Source of the DNA: Ameyamaea chiangmaiensis | GTDB taxonomy: Bacteria > Pseudomonadota > Alphaproteobacteria > Acetobacterales > Acetobacteraceae | Length of the DNA: 58,811 nt | Reading direction: 5' to 3' | Assembly: GCF_013376175.1 (NCBI RefSeq) | Contig: NZ_JABXXR010000006.1 | Coordinates: forward strand, 1 to 58,811 | Shown: piece by piece, positions 17,960 to 27,195 of the stretch | Numbering within the stretch: the first letter of the stretch is position 1 | Layout of the letters: the number at the start of each line of letters is the position of its first letter | Program-made: the position numbers and the translations under genes | Notes under the pieces: generated by a model | Told to the model about the DNA's origin: nothing | Seen by the model: only the letters and a program-made list of their open reading frames with translations | The model's database searches: none

Positions 17960-19018
17960 TCAAACCGCGCCCGGGCCACCACCATGAACACCGTCGCGCG
18001 CGCCGGCGCCCCACGACCACCAGCGCCTCGGCACGCTTACCGCGTCATGCTGCGCCGGTGCGCACCAGTGATGCTCCAGCCACGACCAGAGCCCGAGGGA
18101 CGGCAGGCCCCAGGCCAGTTCGCGCAGTCGCTTGACCAGCGACAATGAAATGGCGACGGGGGGCGGGAAGCCAAACAGGCCGCAGATCAGGATGTAGCCT
18201 CCTTCGGACACGCCGAGTGCGCCGGGGACGGCGAAGCCCACGGATTTGGCCGCCTGCCCGACGCTTTCGATCACCAGCCCTTGGCTGACCGTCGCGGGAT
18301 GGCCCATACTGCCGAGGATGACGCACACCTCGAACGTGCCCAGCAGCCAGCCCAAGAACTGGGCGAAACCGGCCCGTGGGGCGTTGTTGCCGCGTTTGTA
18401 GAGCGAGAGGATTTCGCTGTTCAGCCCGCGAACCCCTTCGGTGCCCGTCCAGCCGAGATGACCGCCGATGCGCAGCAGCAGCCCCTCGACGATCGACAAA
18501 GCGCCGCAAAACTGGAGCGCCGCCATTACGACGCCGGCGATGAGGGCGGTCATGCTGCTCTCAAGGAGCAGGTCCGTTGTATGCGACCGATGGACGAGCA
18601 TCAGCAGGACCAGAAGTCCCAAAGCGGTGAGCGCCAGCTGGCTGAGCAATTCCAGCGTCAGATCGCAGATCGTGGCGGCGGCGGCGCGACGGGTGCCGGG
18701 ACCGCGCCGGGCGAGAAGGCGCCCTGTGACGACCTCGCCCCCCACCTGGGCGACGGGCAGAAGATTATTGACCCCCTCGCGCACGCACCGCAGCAGAAAG
18801 AAATCCCGCAGCCGCAACGTCGCGCCGGCGTCGGCTGTCATGATTTGCCAGGAACGCGCGGACAAGATGGTCTGGAGGCCGTGAAGCACAAGGGCACCGG
18901 CCAGACCCCAGCCCGCCGACAGCACCAGCCCGGCGACCGCGTGCATACCGAACCGCGCCAGCAGTACGCCGGTCAGTAGAGCGCCGAGCAAGCCCGCCAG
19001 CATGGTGGCCAGCTTCAT
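17960..19018 (-). CDS. hpnL: HpnL-type integral membrane protein (UPF0104 / LPG-synthase TM-like)
   Basis: 352 residues, strongly hydrophobic, with about eight predicted membrane segments. It has the UPF0104/HpnL pattern REGVNNLLPVAQVGGEVV near residue 85 and VGFAVPGALGVSEGGYILI near 265. The family resembles the transmembrane flippase domain of MprF. HpnL proteins occur in hopanoid gene clusters with unproven function, probably lipid handling in the inner membrane. The last ~40 residues are hydrophilic and Trp/Gly/Arg-rich, which is unusual and may be a lineage extension. It precedes hpnN on the same strand. Confidence 0.82.
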   Translation of the reverse strand: MKLATMLAGLLGALLTGVLLARFGMHAVAGLVLSAGWGLAGALVLHGLQTILSARSWQIMTADAGATLRLRDFFLLRCVREGVNNLLPVAQVGGEVVTGRLLARRGPGTRRAAAATICDLTLELLSQLALTALGLLVLLMLVHRSHTTDLLLESSMTALIAGVVMAALQFCGALSIVEGLLLRIGGHLGWTGTEGVRGLNSEILSLYKRGNNAPRAGFAQFLGWLLGTFEVCVILGSMGHPATVSQGLVIESVGQAAKSVGFAVPGALGVSEGGYILICGLFGFPPPVAISLSLVKRLRELAWGLPSLGLWSWLEHHWCAPAQHDAVSVPRRWWSWGAGARDGVHGGGPGAV

Positions 19019-19112
19019 GACGGTGCACTCCCTCGTACACAGGGGTGGTCAGGTCACGATGAACGCCCGGTCCCCTGACGCCACTATACGCAGCGGCACC
19101 GCCGTTCCCGAT

Positions 19113-19155
19113 CAAAAAAGCCGCGACCCGCGGATGCTCTCCACCAGTCGCGGCT
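19113..19155 (-). terminator. Intrinsic terminator of the entericidin-like gene
   Basis: Read on the minus strand, AGCCGCGAC (19155-19147) pairs perfectly with GTCGCGGCT (19127-19119), 20 nt after the lipoprotein stop. TTTTT follows at 19118-19114. Confidence 0.75.
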
Positions 19156-19174
19156 CTTATGTCGGCGTATGACG

Positions 19175-19381
19175 TCAGTTACGCGAGGTGCCGGTCGCGT
19201 TTACCAAGCCATTCTGGGTGGCATTCGCGCCACGGGACACGTTGTGACCGACCGCGCTCACGTCCTGACCGGCACCGTGGACCGTGTTGCATGCGCTCAG
19301 GCTGGCCCCGGCCAGCAGGAGAAGCGCAAGAGCAGCACCGTTACGCAGGGCGCGGGAGTGAGGCAGAACTTGACGCGACAT
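19175..19381 (-). CDS. Entericidin A/B family lipoprotein
   Basis: 68 residues: a lipoprotein signal with lipobox LSAC (Cys at residue 31), then NTVHGAGQDVSAVGHNVSRG, which is the entericidin signature (CNT..GAGKD...G). Entericidins are tiny outer-membrane lipoproteins linked to a bacteriolytic toxin/antidote pair in enteric bacteria; in alphaproteobacteria the function is mostly unknown. AGGAG stands 8 nt before ATG and an intrinsic terminator follows, so it is a complete single-gene transcription unit. Only one copy is seen here, not an A/B pair. Confidence 0.85.
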   Translation of the reverse strand: MSRQVLPHSRALRNGAALALLLLAGASLSACNTVHGAGQDVSAVGHNVSRGANATQNGLVNATGTSRN

Positions 19382-19459
19382 TGATGTTGCTCCTTGTTTT
19401 TCTGGAACATTCCAACGTCGCTTCAGGCCGTCGGGTTTCCGACCCGACCGGGTTCCGTA

Positions 19460-20713
19460 CTAATTTTTTACGCGTGATGTCTTGTGCGGTATGGCAACGT
19501 CGCGTCCCGTCAGCATCATGTTCCAGTAGAGCTTCGGGAACACCTTCGTCTTGAGGAACCAGGCGAATTTGCTCGGCTTGCGCTGGTCGTAGGGAAAGCT
19601 TGGCGCGACCTTGCCGCCGTACAGGAATTCCGCCAGCACCACGCGCCCATACGACACGGTGAGCGGGCATGCGCCGTAGCCGTCATAGACACCGCCCATC
19701 GGCTTGCCATCGAGGGAGGCCAGAAGATTTTCGACAACGACGGGCGCCTGCGCGCGGGCGGCGGCCGCGGTCTTGGCGTTGGATGTTCCAACGACGTCGC
19801 CCAGCCCGAAGACGGTGTCAAATGTGGCGTGACGCAGCGTCGCCGGATCGACGTCGACCCAGCCGGCCGGGTTGGCGAGCGGGCTCTTCTTGATAAAATC
19901 GGGCGCGCTCTGGGGTGGCACAACGTGCAGCATGTCGAAGTCGCGCGTGATGGTGTCGGTCGTCCCGTCGGGCTTGACGACCGAGAAGGTGGCCTTGCGC
20001 GCCGGTCCGTCGACCTTGATCAGATTCTGTTTGTAGGTGACGTGCACGCCGTAATAGTCGATGGCGTCCTGAAGCGAGGGCACGAAGTATCCGACCCCGA
20101 ACAGAACATCGCCAGCCATGCGGAATTCGACGTTGGTGCGATCGAGCGTGCCCTGTTTGCGCCAGTAATCAGAGGCGAGATAGACGATCTTCTGGGGTGC
20201 GCCGGCACACTTGATGGGCATCGGCGGCTGCGTGAACAATGCCGTCCCGCCCCTGAGCGACTGGATGCAGACCCAGGTGTATTCGGCGGCGTCGCGGGAA
20301 TAATTGCTGCATACGCCGTTACGGCCAAGGGTCTCGGACAGTCCCTCGATCTTGTCCCAGTCGAGTTGCAGGCCCGGGCAGACGACGAGTCGACGATACG
20401 CGATGGTGCGACCATCGGTCAGCGTGACGGTGTTGTCGGCGGGCTCGAACGACGCCACGGCCGCACGGATCCAGCGCACCCCGCGCGGGATGAGGCCGCC
20501 TTCCTGACGCAGCGTCTCACGCATTTTCATCACGCCGGCACCGACCAGTGTCCAGCCGGGCTGGTAGGCATGGGTGGTGGCCGGATCGATGATGGCGATG
20601 GACAGCGAAGGTCGCGCATGGCGCAGACGCGCCGCAACGGTGATCCCCGCCGCGCCTCCGCCCACGATAACGACCGTATAACGGTCCGTGCCGGACGTTT
20701 CGGATGCACTCAT
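19460..20713 (-). CDS. Sulfide:quinone oxidoreductase-like flavoprotein
   Basis: 417 residues. The FAD-binding Rossmann motif VVIVGGGAAGITVAARL starts at residue 14; YQPGWTLVGAG near 50 is the usual SQR turn. The redox cysteines of type II SQRs are at C169 (in KCAGAPQK) and C349 (in YGACPLTV), so it should be catalytically competent. SQR oxidises sulfide to sulfane sulfur and reduces quinone at the inner face of the membrane. The C-terminal WFLKTKVFPKLYWNMML is the expected amphipathic membrane-binding end. GAGGAG precedes ATG. No rhodanese or persulfide dioxygenase lies next to it, so detoxification rather than energy metabolism is the cautious guess. Confidence 0.88.
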   Translation of the reverse strand: MSASETSGTDRYTVVIVGGGAAGITVAARLRHARPSLSIAIIDPATTHAYQPGWTLVGAGVMKMRETLRQEGGLIPRGVRWIRAAVASFEPADNTVTLTDGRTIAYRRLVVCPGLQLDWDKIEGLSETLGRNGVCSNYSRDAAEYTWVCIQSLRGGTALFTQPPMPIKCAGAPQKIVYLASDYWRKQGTLDRTNVEFRMAGDVLFGVGYFVPSLQDAIDYYGVHVTYKQNLIKVDGPARKATFSVVKPDGTTDTITRDFDMLHVVPPQSAPDFIKKSPLANPAGWVDVDPATLRHATFDTVFGLGDVVGTSNAKTAAAARAQAPVVVENLLASLDGKPMGGVYDGYGACPLTVSYGRVVLAEFLYGGKVAPSFPYDQRKPSKFAWFLKTKVFPKLYWNMMLTGRDVAIPHKTSRVKN

Positions 20714-20809
20714 GATGCGACACTCCTCTGTTCGATCAAGAAAACGTTACAGCGCGTTTACCAGTGGGCCAACGCGCTGCCCGTGGAGCAGGCATGTTGC
20801 CTGTGCGAC

Positions 20810-21061
20810 TCAGCCGTTGTCCGCTGGGTCCTTGAACCAGACCTCGACCGGCCCCTGAAGCTTTATGGTCATCGGATTGCCGTGGCGATCAACCGTCTTG
20901 CCCACGGCCAGCCGCACCCAACCTTCGCTGATGCAGTATTCCTCGACGTTCGTCTTTTCTTCGCCTTTGAAGCGCACGCCCACGCCGCGCGCCAGCACGG
21001 CTTCGTTGAAGAAGGGGCTGCGCGGGCTGGCGGAGAGATGGTCGGGCGGTGTGTCGCTCAT
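20810..21061 (-). CDS. DUF3297 family protein
   Basis: 83 residues with the conserved DUF3297 text: SPRSPFFNEAVLARGVGVRF, then EEKTNVEEYCISEGWVRL and a final GPVEVWFKD. It is a small soluble protein widespread in proteobacteria with no established function; sometimes annotated glutathione peroxidase-adjacent, which I cannot support here. GAGAGG lies upstream of ATG. It is on the same strand as the glycosyltransferase (86 nt upstream in transcription) and the SQR-like gene (96 nt downstream). Confidence 0.85.
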   Translation of the reverse strand: MSDTPPDHLSASPRSPFFNEAVLARGVGVRFKGEEKTNVEEYCISEGWVRLAVGKTVDRHGNPMTIKLQGPVEVWFKDPADNG

Positions 21062-21147
21062 GATATGGGCCTCTCATGCTGGGCTGAAAGGCGCGTCTTA
21101 GCGCATGGGGCCCGACTGATAAACCGGGCCCGCTTGCCGAGGGAGCT

Positions 21148-22188
21148 TCAGGCCGGCGCGGAGTTGCCGGTCGCGATGATCTGGTCGAACACCCGCAGGT
21201 AGTCCTCGGCCATCCGACGGGCGGTAAAGCGCTCCTCGAAACGCTGTCGGACCCGGTCGTTGGAGAGCGTGTCGATACGGTCCAGGGCCGCGGCACCTTC
21301 CTGCTCGTTCTCGACGATGAAGCCCGTCAGGCCGTCTTCGAGCACTTCGGGCACCGACCCGCGCCGGAAGGCCACCACGGGCGTGCCACACGCCATAGCC
21401 TCGATCATAACCAGGCCGAACGGTTCGGGCCAGTCGATAGGCATCAGCAGGGCCTTGGCCCCGGACAGGAACGCAGGCTTCTGGGAATCGTTGATTTCGC
21501 CGATCAATTCGACCCCCTCGCCGAGCATCGGCTTGATCTCGCGTTCGAAATATTCGGCGTCAACGCGGTCGATCTTCGCGGCGATCTTCAGGGGAATACC
21601 CTTGGCGCGCGCCATGCGGATGGCCTTGTCGACCCCCTTCTCCGGGCAGATCCGGCCCAGAAAAGCCAGATAATCGCGTGTGCCATCCTGCGGCGTCAGC
21701 AGCTTTTCCGGCAGCCCATGCAGCACCGTCGCCAGGAAATTGGCCTGCGGCAGGGGGCCGCGCTGGTTGTTGGAAATCGACACTAGCGGCACCTTGGGAA
21801 AGGTGTCGAAAACAGGCTGAAGCTCCATCAGGTCGAGCCGACCGTGCATCGTGGTCACGAACGGGACGGGCTGGCGGCTGAAGTAGGTGAACGGCCAGTA
21901 GTCCATATGAAAGTGCAACACGTCGAAATCAGGCGCGGCGCGGGCGACCTGTTCCATCATCAGCATGTGCGGAGCGATGGGATCGCGTATGGCGGGATCA
22001 AGACGCAGGGCGCGCGGCCAGCACGCATTCAGGCGTGCAGACGTCACGCTGTCGCCGCTGGCAAAAAGCGTGACGTCATGTCCCATGGCCACGAGTTCCT
22101 CGGTCAGGAACGAGACGACGCGTTCGGTCCCACCATAGAGTTTGGGAGGAACGGCTTCATGCAGGGGCGCGATCTGGGCGATACGCAT
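21148..22188 (-). CDS. Glycosyltransferase family 4 (GT-B fold)
   Basis: 346 residues from the ATG at 22188 (MRIAQIAPL); a GTG four codons upstream is also possible. The N-terminal acceptor domain starts with the glycine-rich [15 protein letters not shown], and the C-terminal nucleotide-sugar domain carries [18 protein letters not shown] near residue 190 and [19 protein letters not shown] near 275, the E-x7-E motif region of GT4. It transfers a sugar from a nucleotide donor; the acceptor cannot be told. It has no polysaccharide-cluster neighbours and is divergent from the ABC exporter. Confidence 0.85.
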   Translation of the reverse strand: MRIAQIAPLHEAVPPKLYGGTERVVSFLTEELVAMGHDVTLFASGDSVTSARLNACWPRALRLDPAIRDPIAPHMLMMEQVARAAPDFDVLHFHMDYWPFTYFSRQPVPFVTTMHGRLDLMELQPVFDTFPKVPLVSISNNQRGPLPQANFLATVLHGLPEKLLTPQDGTRDYLAFLGRICPEKGVDKAIRMARAKGIPLKIAAKIDRVDAEYFEREIKPMLGEGVELIGEINDSQKPAFLSGAKALLMPIDWPEPFGLVMIEAMACGTPVVAFRRGSVPEVLEDGLTGFIVENEQEGAAALDRIDTLSNDRVRQRFEERFTARRMAEDYLRVFDQIIATGNSAPA

Positions 22189-22408
22189 AGGTTCTTTCAC
22201 TTCGCGAGCTGACGGGATGGGAGCGCCGACACGCCCCGAAAGTTCCGACCCGTTTGCGGACGGGTTTCGTCATGGGTATCGTCCAACGAGGCGGCGGGCA
22301 AGCGGCCATATAATGGCCATATCCGGGCAAGGATGGCGGCGGGACAGGCAACGGCGCCAAGCGGATCGGGGGGGCTTCTGAATCCGGTCCGATGCCGTTA
22401 CACTCCAT

Positions 22409-24289
22409 GTGACACGCTCTCGGGTTCTCCCCCGTCCGTCCAACGTTCAGCCGACTGCGCCTGCGCCGCGCCGGAGACAGCCCCTCTTGCCCCATGCCTC
22501 TGATACGGTGATCCCCGATGACGCACTCGTCGGTTACGCCCATCGTCCGGTTGCCCTGATGTGGCGCTACGTGCGGCACCACCCGGTGCGGCACGGCGTG
22601 ATTTTCCTGTCGGTCGTGTTCGCGGTCGCGTGTACGGTGATCGGATCGTACGCGACACGCTATCTGGTCGATACGTTGACCGCGCACGCGCATGGCCCGA
22701 TGGGCCCGGTGTGGCACGCGGTGACGCTGCTTGCGGTTCTGATCGCGTGCGACAACATGTCATGGCGCGTCGGCGGCTGGTATGCGAGCCATGCCTTCGT
22801 CGAGGTGACGGGCGACCTTCGCCGCGACCTGTTCCGATACCTCACCGCGCACTCCGCGCCGTATTTCTCCGACCGCATGCCCGGCGCGCTGGCCGCGCGG
22901 ATCGGCACGGCCGCGACGGCATCGTTCACGCTGGAAAGTCTGGCGACGTGGAACGTACTGCCGCCCTGCCTTAACGTTGCCCTGTCGATCACGCTTCTGG
23001 CCACCGTCAGCCCGGTCATGGCAGTGGTGATCGTCGTGCTGGCGGCGGCACTCGCGTTGCTGATGTTCCGCATGGCGGAGAGCGGCCGCAGCCATCACCA
23101 GTTGTTCGCGTCGGAGGCGGCAACAGTTGACGCGGAAATGCTCGACGTCGTGAGCAGCATGCCGCTGGTGCGGTCGTTCGGCATGGTCGGACGCGAGCGC
23201 GAACGGCTGGCGGGCGTGATCGAACGGGAAATGGGGGCACGGGGACGCTCGCTGCGTTATCTAGAAAAGCTGCGCCTGGTGCATGCCGTCCTGACGGCGC
23301 TGCTCACGGCCGGGTTGCTGATATGGGTCGTGCTTTTGTGGCATTCGGGCGCGGCCAGCATCGGTGACGTGGTTATGGTCATCACGCTGGGCTTCATGAT
23401 TCTCCATGGCACGCGTGACCTGGCTGTGGCTCTAGTCGAGACTATCCAGCATACGGCGCGGCTGGAGGAAGCCCTGTCCGCGCTTCTCGTGCCGCACGAC
23501 ATGAAGGACGATCCCCACGCCCTTACGTTCGAGGCGCATCCACGCGGCGAAATCATCTTCGACGATGTCACGTTCGCGTATCCAGGCGGCGAGACGCCGG
23601 TTCTGGATCATTTCAACCTGCACATCCGGGCCGGCACGCGGGTGGGGCTGGTGGGTCGCTCCGGATCGGGAAAGAGCACCGTGATCGGGCTTCTGCAGCG
23701 GATGCGGTTCGTGCAGGGGGGCGCTATTCTGGTCGATGGGCTGGACACGCGGCGCCTGACGGAAGAAAGCCTTCGCGCCAGCATGTCCGTCGTGCCGCAG
23801 GACGTGACCATGCTGCGCCGGTCGGTGCTGGAGAACATCCGTTACGGCAAGCCGGAAGCCTCGGAAGACGAAGTGATCGCCGCGGCGACCGCCGCCGGTT
23901 GCCTAGACTTTATCGAGGCGATGCCAGAAGGATTTGCGACGGAGGTCGGGGATCGCGGCGTGAAGCTGTCCGGCGGCCAGCGGCAGAGGATTGCGATCGC
24001 GCGTGCGTTCCTGCGCAACGCGCCGATCCTGATCCTGGACGAGGCGACAAGCGCCCTGGACAGCGAGAGCGAGCAGCATGTCCAGGCCGCGCTGGATCGC
24101 CTGATGATGGGACGGACGGTCATCGCCGTCGCGCACCGTCTGTCGACATTGAAGACCTTCGATCGGATCGTTGTCATGCAATATGGCCGCATTGTACAGG
24201 ATGACAGCCCGCAGATGCTGGAGCGCATGGACGGCCCTTACCGGGACCTGCTTTCGCGGCAGGCCATGTCTCTGGACGACGTGATCTGA
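22409..24289 (+). CDS. ABC exporter, fused permease-ATPase
   Basis: 626 residues: a six-helix transmembrane domain (~45-360) followed by an ATPase domain with Walker A GRSGSGKST (~415), signature LSGGQRQRIAIARAF (~520), Walker B ILILDEATSALDS (~545) and the H-loop AVAHRLST. It should work as a homodimer in the inner membrane exporting a lipid or drug-like substrate; no specific family is recognisable. The GTG start at 22409 gives a 40-residue Pro-rich leader, so a later start is possible. It is divergent from the glycosyltransferase with a 220-nt spacer that contains a TATAAT-like hexamer near 22309. Confidence 0.88.
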   Translation: MTRSRVLPRPSNVQPTAPAPRRRQPLLPHASDTVIPDDALVGYAHRPVALMWRYVRHHPVRHGVIFLSVVFAVACTVIGSYATRYLVDTLTAHAHGPMGPVWHAVTLLAVLIACDNMSWRVGGWYASHAFVEVTGDLRRDLFRYLTAHSAPYFSDRMPGALAARIGTAATASFTLESLATWNVLPPCLNVALSITLLATVSPVMAVVIVVLAAALALLMFRMAESGRSHHQLFASEAATVDAEMLDVVSSMPLVRSFGMVGRERERLAGVIEREMGARGRSLRYLEKLRLVHAVLTALLTAGLLIWVVLLWHSGAASIGDVVMVITLGFMILHGTRDLAVALVETIQHTARLEEALSALLVPHDMKDDPHALTFEAHPRGEIIFDDVTFAYPGGETPVLDHFNLHIRAGTRVGLVGRSGSGKSTVIGLLQRMRFVQGGAILVDGLDTRRLTEESLRASMSVVPQDVTMLRRSVLENIRYGKPEASEDEVIAAATAAGCLDFIEAMPEGFATEVGDRGVKLSGGQRQRIAIARAFLRNAPILILDEATSALDSESEQHVQAALDRLMMGRTVIAVAHRLSTLKTFDRIVVMQYGRIVQDDSPQMLERMDGPYRDLLSRQAMSLDDVI

Positions 24290-24396
24290 TCGGTTCGATC
24301 ATGGCCAAAAGCGGTTGCCGGGAGCCTTAAGAATGCCCGCATCGCAATGATCTCTTGAGGTCGTCGTCCCGCTCGGATGGACGAAGGAGACTCTCC

Positions 24397-25092
24397 ATGG
24401 CCCGCGTATTCCTTGCCGCTCTCAGTGCCTCGGTCGTCAGTATCGGCATGCTTGCCGCAGCCCCCCTTGCGCACGCGTCACCCGGCCTGTTGCCGCAGGG
24501 CGCGCAGGTTTTCGCTGGTCCATCGCCGGAATATCCTGCTGTCGGCATGCTGCCGCCCGGAACGCAGGTCGAGATTTTCGGCTGTGAATCAGGCTGGGGG
24601 TGGTGCGACGTCGCCACTGGTCCTTACCGCGGCTGGGTCGCCGGGCAGGCGATCGAGATGATGGGCCCGGGCATGGGTGGTCCGGTCTGGCAATATGGCG
24701 CCGCGATGGGTCTGCCGATCATCGGTTTCGCATTTGGAGACTACTGGGGCGCGCATTATCGTGGCCAGCCCTGGTTTGCGGACCGGGACCGCTGGGGGCG
24801 GGGATCGAGCGGTGGTCCGGGCGGATGGAACGGGCGGCCGGGTGGTTTTGCACCACCGGGCCGCCCCGGCGGTCCGGGAATGATGCGTGGCGGCAACGAC
24901 GCCGGCGGCCAAAGCGGTGGTCCCGACTTCAGGGGGTATGGCGGCAATCAGGGGCGCGGTGACATGGGACATCCCGGTGGCGCCCCGGAGGCACACGCCA
25001 ACCATGGACCGGGCGACGGACCGCAGCATGGGGTTCAGGGTAGCGATCGGGGCGGCACTCACGGCGGCGGCGATCACCAGCCTCACCCCTGA
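24397..25092 (+). CDS. Exported SH3-domain protein with Gly/Pro/His-rich tail
   Basis: 231 residues from an ATG with GAAGGAGA upstream. A signal peptide (residues 1 to ~28, cleavage after AHA) precedes a bacterial SH3 domain (~30-90: VFAGPSPEYPAVGMLPPGTQ, then CDVATGPYRGWVAG). The tail from ~125 onward is low-complexity Gly, Pro, Arg and His. SH3 domains of this type bind cell-wall peptides or glycans. The tail may be disordered or metal-binding. It is convergent with the BaiN-like gene, 17 nt away. Confidence 0.8.
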   Translation: MARVFLAALSASVVSIGMLAAAPLAHASPGLLPQGAQVFAGPSPEYPAVGMLPPGTQVEIFGCESGWGWCDVATGPYRGWVAGQAIEMMGPGMGGPVWQYGAAMGLPIIGFAFGDYWGAHYRGQPWFADRDRWGRGSSGGPGGWNGRPGGFAPPGRPGGPGMMRGGNDAGGQSGGPDFRGYGGNQGRGDMGHPGGAPEAHANHGPGDGPQHGVQGSDRGGTHGGGDHQPHP

Positions 25093-25109
25093 GCCCGGGC
25101 GTCGGACTG

Positions 25110-26327
25110 TCAGCCCCGGCAGTGTTCGACGGCGCCACCCGCTGCGGCAACGGCACTCGACCACGCCCACTGGAAATTGTAGCCGCCAAGCCAACCGGTG
25201 ACGTCGACCGCTTCGCCAATGACGAACAGCCCCGGAACCCGTCTCGAGCCCATGTTTTGCGAGGACAGGTCACGTGTGTCGATACCACCGCAGGTGACTT
25301 CCGCCTTGGCGTAGCCTTCCGTTCCAGCCGGCACGATCTGCCAGCGATGGATACGTTCGGCCAACCCGCGCAGACGGCGATCGGGCTGGTTCGCCATCGT
25401 TTCTGTCTCCTCGACCTCATGGGTCAGGAAGCGAGCGAGGCGCTGTGGCAGTAGTTCGGACAAAACGGTGGCCAGAGCGGCCCGCGGGCGGCGGCGCCTG
25501 CCATCGGTCAGAAAGGACAGGGCGTCCCCCCCGGGCAAAAGATCGATCCCGAGTATGCCGCCGTGGGTCCAGTATGACGAGGCCTGCAAGAGCGCCGGGC
25601 CGGAGAGGCCACGATGCGTGAACAACAGCGCGTCGCTGAATGTCTCTTTTGCCACTTTGATGCGACTCGGTACCGAGACACCGGCCAGATCGCGCAAAGC
25701 ATCCGCCTCCGGGCCGCCGGACAGCACGAAGGGCACAAGCCCGGCGCGTGTCGGAACGAGACTGTGGCCGAAGCGCTTGGCAACGTCGTAGGAAAAGGAA
25801 GACGCACCAAGCTTCGGGATTGACAATCCGCCTGTCGCCAGCACGACGCTGCGGGCCTCGAACGCCCCAGCCGTGGTCGCGAGGCAGAATCGATCCTCGC
25901 AATGGTCGACGGCCGTAAGCCGCGTGCCAAACTGAAAGGTCACCTGCCCAGCCGGACATTCGGCCATGAGCATGTTTACGATCTGCCGCGCCGAGCCGTC
26001 GCAGAACAATTGCCCGGGGCTCTTGTGATGCCAGGCGATATGATGACGATCGACCATGCGCACGAAATCCGCAGGCGTGTAACGCGCTAACGCCGATTTC
26101 ACGAAATGGGGATTTGCGGACAGATAATGTCGCGGCGCCGCGTCCAGATGCGTGAAATTGCACCGACCGCCACCGGAAATCAGGATTTTCCGCCCGGGCT
26201 CGTCATTATGGTCGAATACGACCACTCGCAGCCCGGCTTGGCCCATGCGTCCGGCGGCCATCAATCCCGCTGCACCCGCGCCGATCACCGCCACATCGAC
26301 AGAATGAGGGGGCGTTGCCGCCTTCAC
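25110..26327 (-). CDS. BaiN/RdsA family NAD(P)/FAD-dependent oxidoreductase (HI0933 type)
   Basis: 405 residues from a GTG at 26327 (MKAATPPHSVDVAVIGAGAA). The longer frame up to 26459 would overlap the GST gene by 100 nt and has no likeness. It has the FAD-binding GAGAAGLMAAGRM, the ISGGGRCNFTH motif near residue 45, LATGGLSIPKLGASSF near 165, and the C-terminal CGGIDTRDLSSQNM and NFQWAWSSAVAAG segments that define the HI0933 family. Members are cytosolic flavoproteins with mostly unknown substrates. It is probably cotranscribed with the GST gene (29-nt gap). Confidence 0.88.
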   Translation of the reverse strand: MKAATPPHSVDVAVIGAGAAGLMAAGRMGQAGLRVVVFDHNDEPGRKILISGGGRCNFTHLDAAPRHYLSANPHFVKSALARYTPADFVRMVDRHHIAWHHKSPGQLFCDGSARQIVNMLMAECPAGQVTFQFGTRLTAVDHCEDRFCLATTAGAFEARSVVLATGGLSIPKLGASSFSYDVAKRFGHSLVPTRAGLVPFVLSGGPEADALRDLAGVSVPSRIKVAKETFSDALLFTHRGLSGPALLQASSYWTHGGILGIDLLPGGDALSFLTDGRRRRPRAALATVLSELLPQRLARFLTHEVEETETMANQPDRRLRGLAERIHRWQIVPAGTEGYAKAEVTCGGIDTRDLSSQNMGSRRVPGLFVIGEAVDVTGWLGGYNFQWAWSSAVAAAGGAVEHCRG

Positions 26328-26356
26328 GAGCGTATGCCGTCGGGACCAGGCACCCC

Positions 26357-27025
26357 TTAGAAATCCAGGTCGGCGTAATGATCCGGCGGCGTTACACCCG
26401 TGATTCTGTCGTTCAACAGCGACCGGAAGCAGGGGCGCGACTTCACACGCGCATACCATTCCTTCGCGGATGGAGCCTTGGCCCAGTCGATATCGCCGAT
26501 GAAATCGAGAGCCGAAAGATGGGCAGCGGCCGCGAAATCGGCCAGCGAGAGCGACGCTCCGGCAAGCCAGCGCCGCGTCTCGGCAAGCATACCGATATAA
26601 TCGAGATGAAACTTGATATTGGTATAGCCCGCGCGCAGCATATTGCCATCAGGATTGCCGCCACCAGACACACGCTTCATCAGCTTCTCGCCCAGCAGGT
26701 TACGTGTCACGTCGGCTTCGAATTTCCCGTCGAACCACGCCACCAGACGACGCACTTCGACACGCTCTCCCAACGTACGGCCCAGAAGGGGCGCGTCAGG
26801 ATAGGCTTCTTCCAAATATTCCGTGATAACGGAACCGCCCGGAACGGCCAGACCGTTATCCTCGGTCAGGACAGGAACCTCGCCGGCAGGATTGATGGCG
26901 AGGAAATCCTCCCTCCGTTCCCAGGTCCGTTCGGTCAACGGTTCAAACGGCAGACGCTTTTCACCCAGCACGAGCCGCACCTTGCGGGATTGTGGCGAGA
27001 GCGGGAAATGATACAGGATACGCAT
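26357..27025 (-). CDS. Glutathione S-transferase family protein
   Basis: 222 residues: a thioredoxin-like N-terminal domain (MRILYHFPLSPQSRKVRLVL, with NPAGEVPVL near residue 50 and the SVITEYLEEAYP G-site helix near 65), then an all-helical C-terminal domain with SLADFAAAAHLSALDFIGDI near 170. It presumably conjugates or reduces substrates with glutathione in the cytosol. The ATG at 27025 follows an adjacent GTG at 27028. It lies upstream of the BaiN-like gene on the same strand and is divergent from minC. Confidence 0.88.
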   Translation of the reverse strand: MRILYHFPLSPQSRKVRLVLGEKRLPFEPLTERTWERREDFLAINPAGEVPVLTEDNGLAVPGGSVITEYLEEAYPDAPLLGRTLGERVEVRRLVAWFDGKFEADVTRNLLGEKLMKRVSGGGNPDGNMLRAGYTNIKFHLDYIGMLAETRRWLAGASLSLADFAAAAHLSALDFIGDIDWAKAPSAKEWYARVKSRPCFRSLLNDRITGVTPPDHYADLDF

Positions 27026-27195
27026 CACAGGATTTTATGCCACAAACGCACACCGCGCCAAGAGCCGACACGGCACGGAGCGGCCGAAATTCATGCGGCT
27101 TCCGGCTGATTCCGCCGCCACCCCTCGACAGGACCTCGCCGTGACGCTAGCTGCTGCGGCGAGTACCGTTTGTTCGCGACAGGAGCGCGCGCGCA

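Noticed and set aside
19484-21202. 572-codon plus-strand frame
   Set aside because: Spans the antisense of the SQR-like and DUF3297 genes; no ribosome site or domain.
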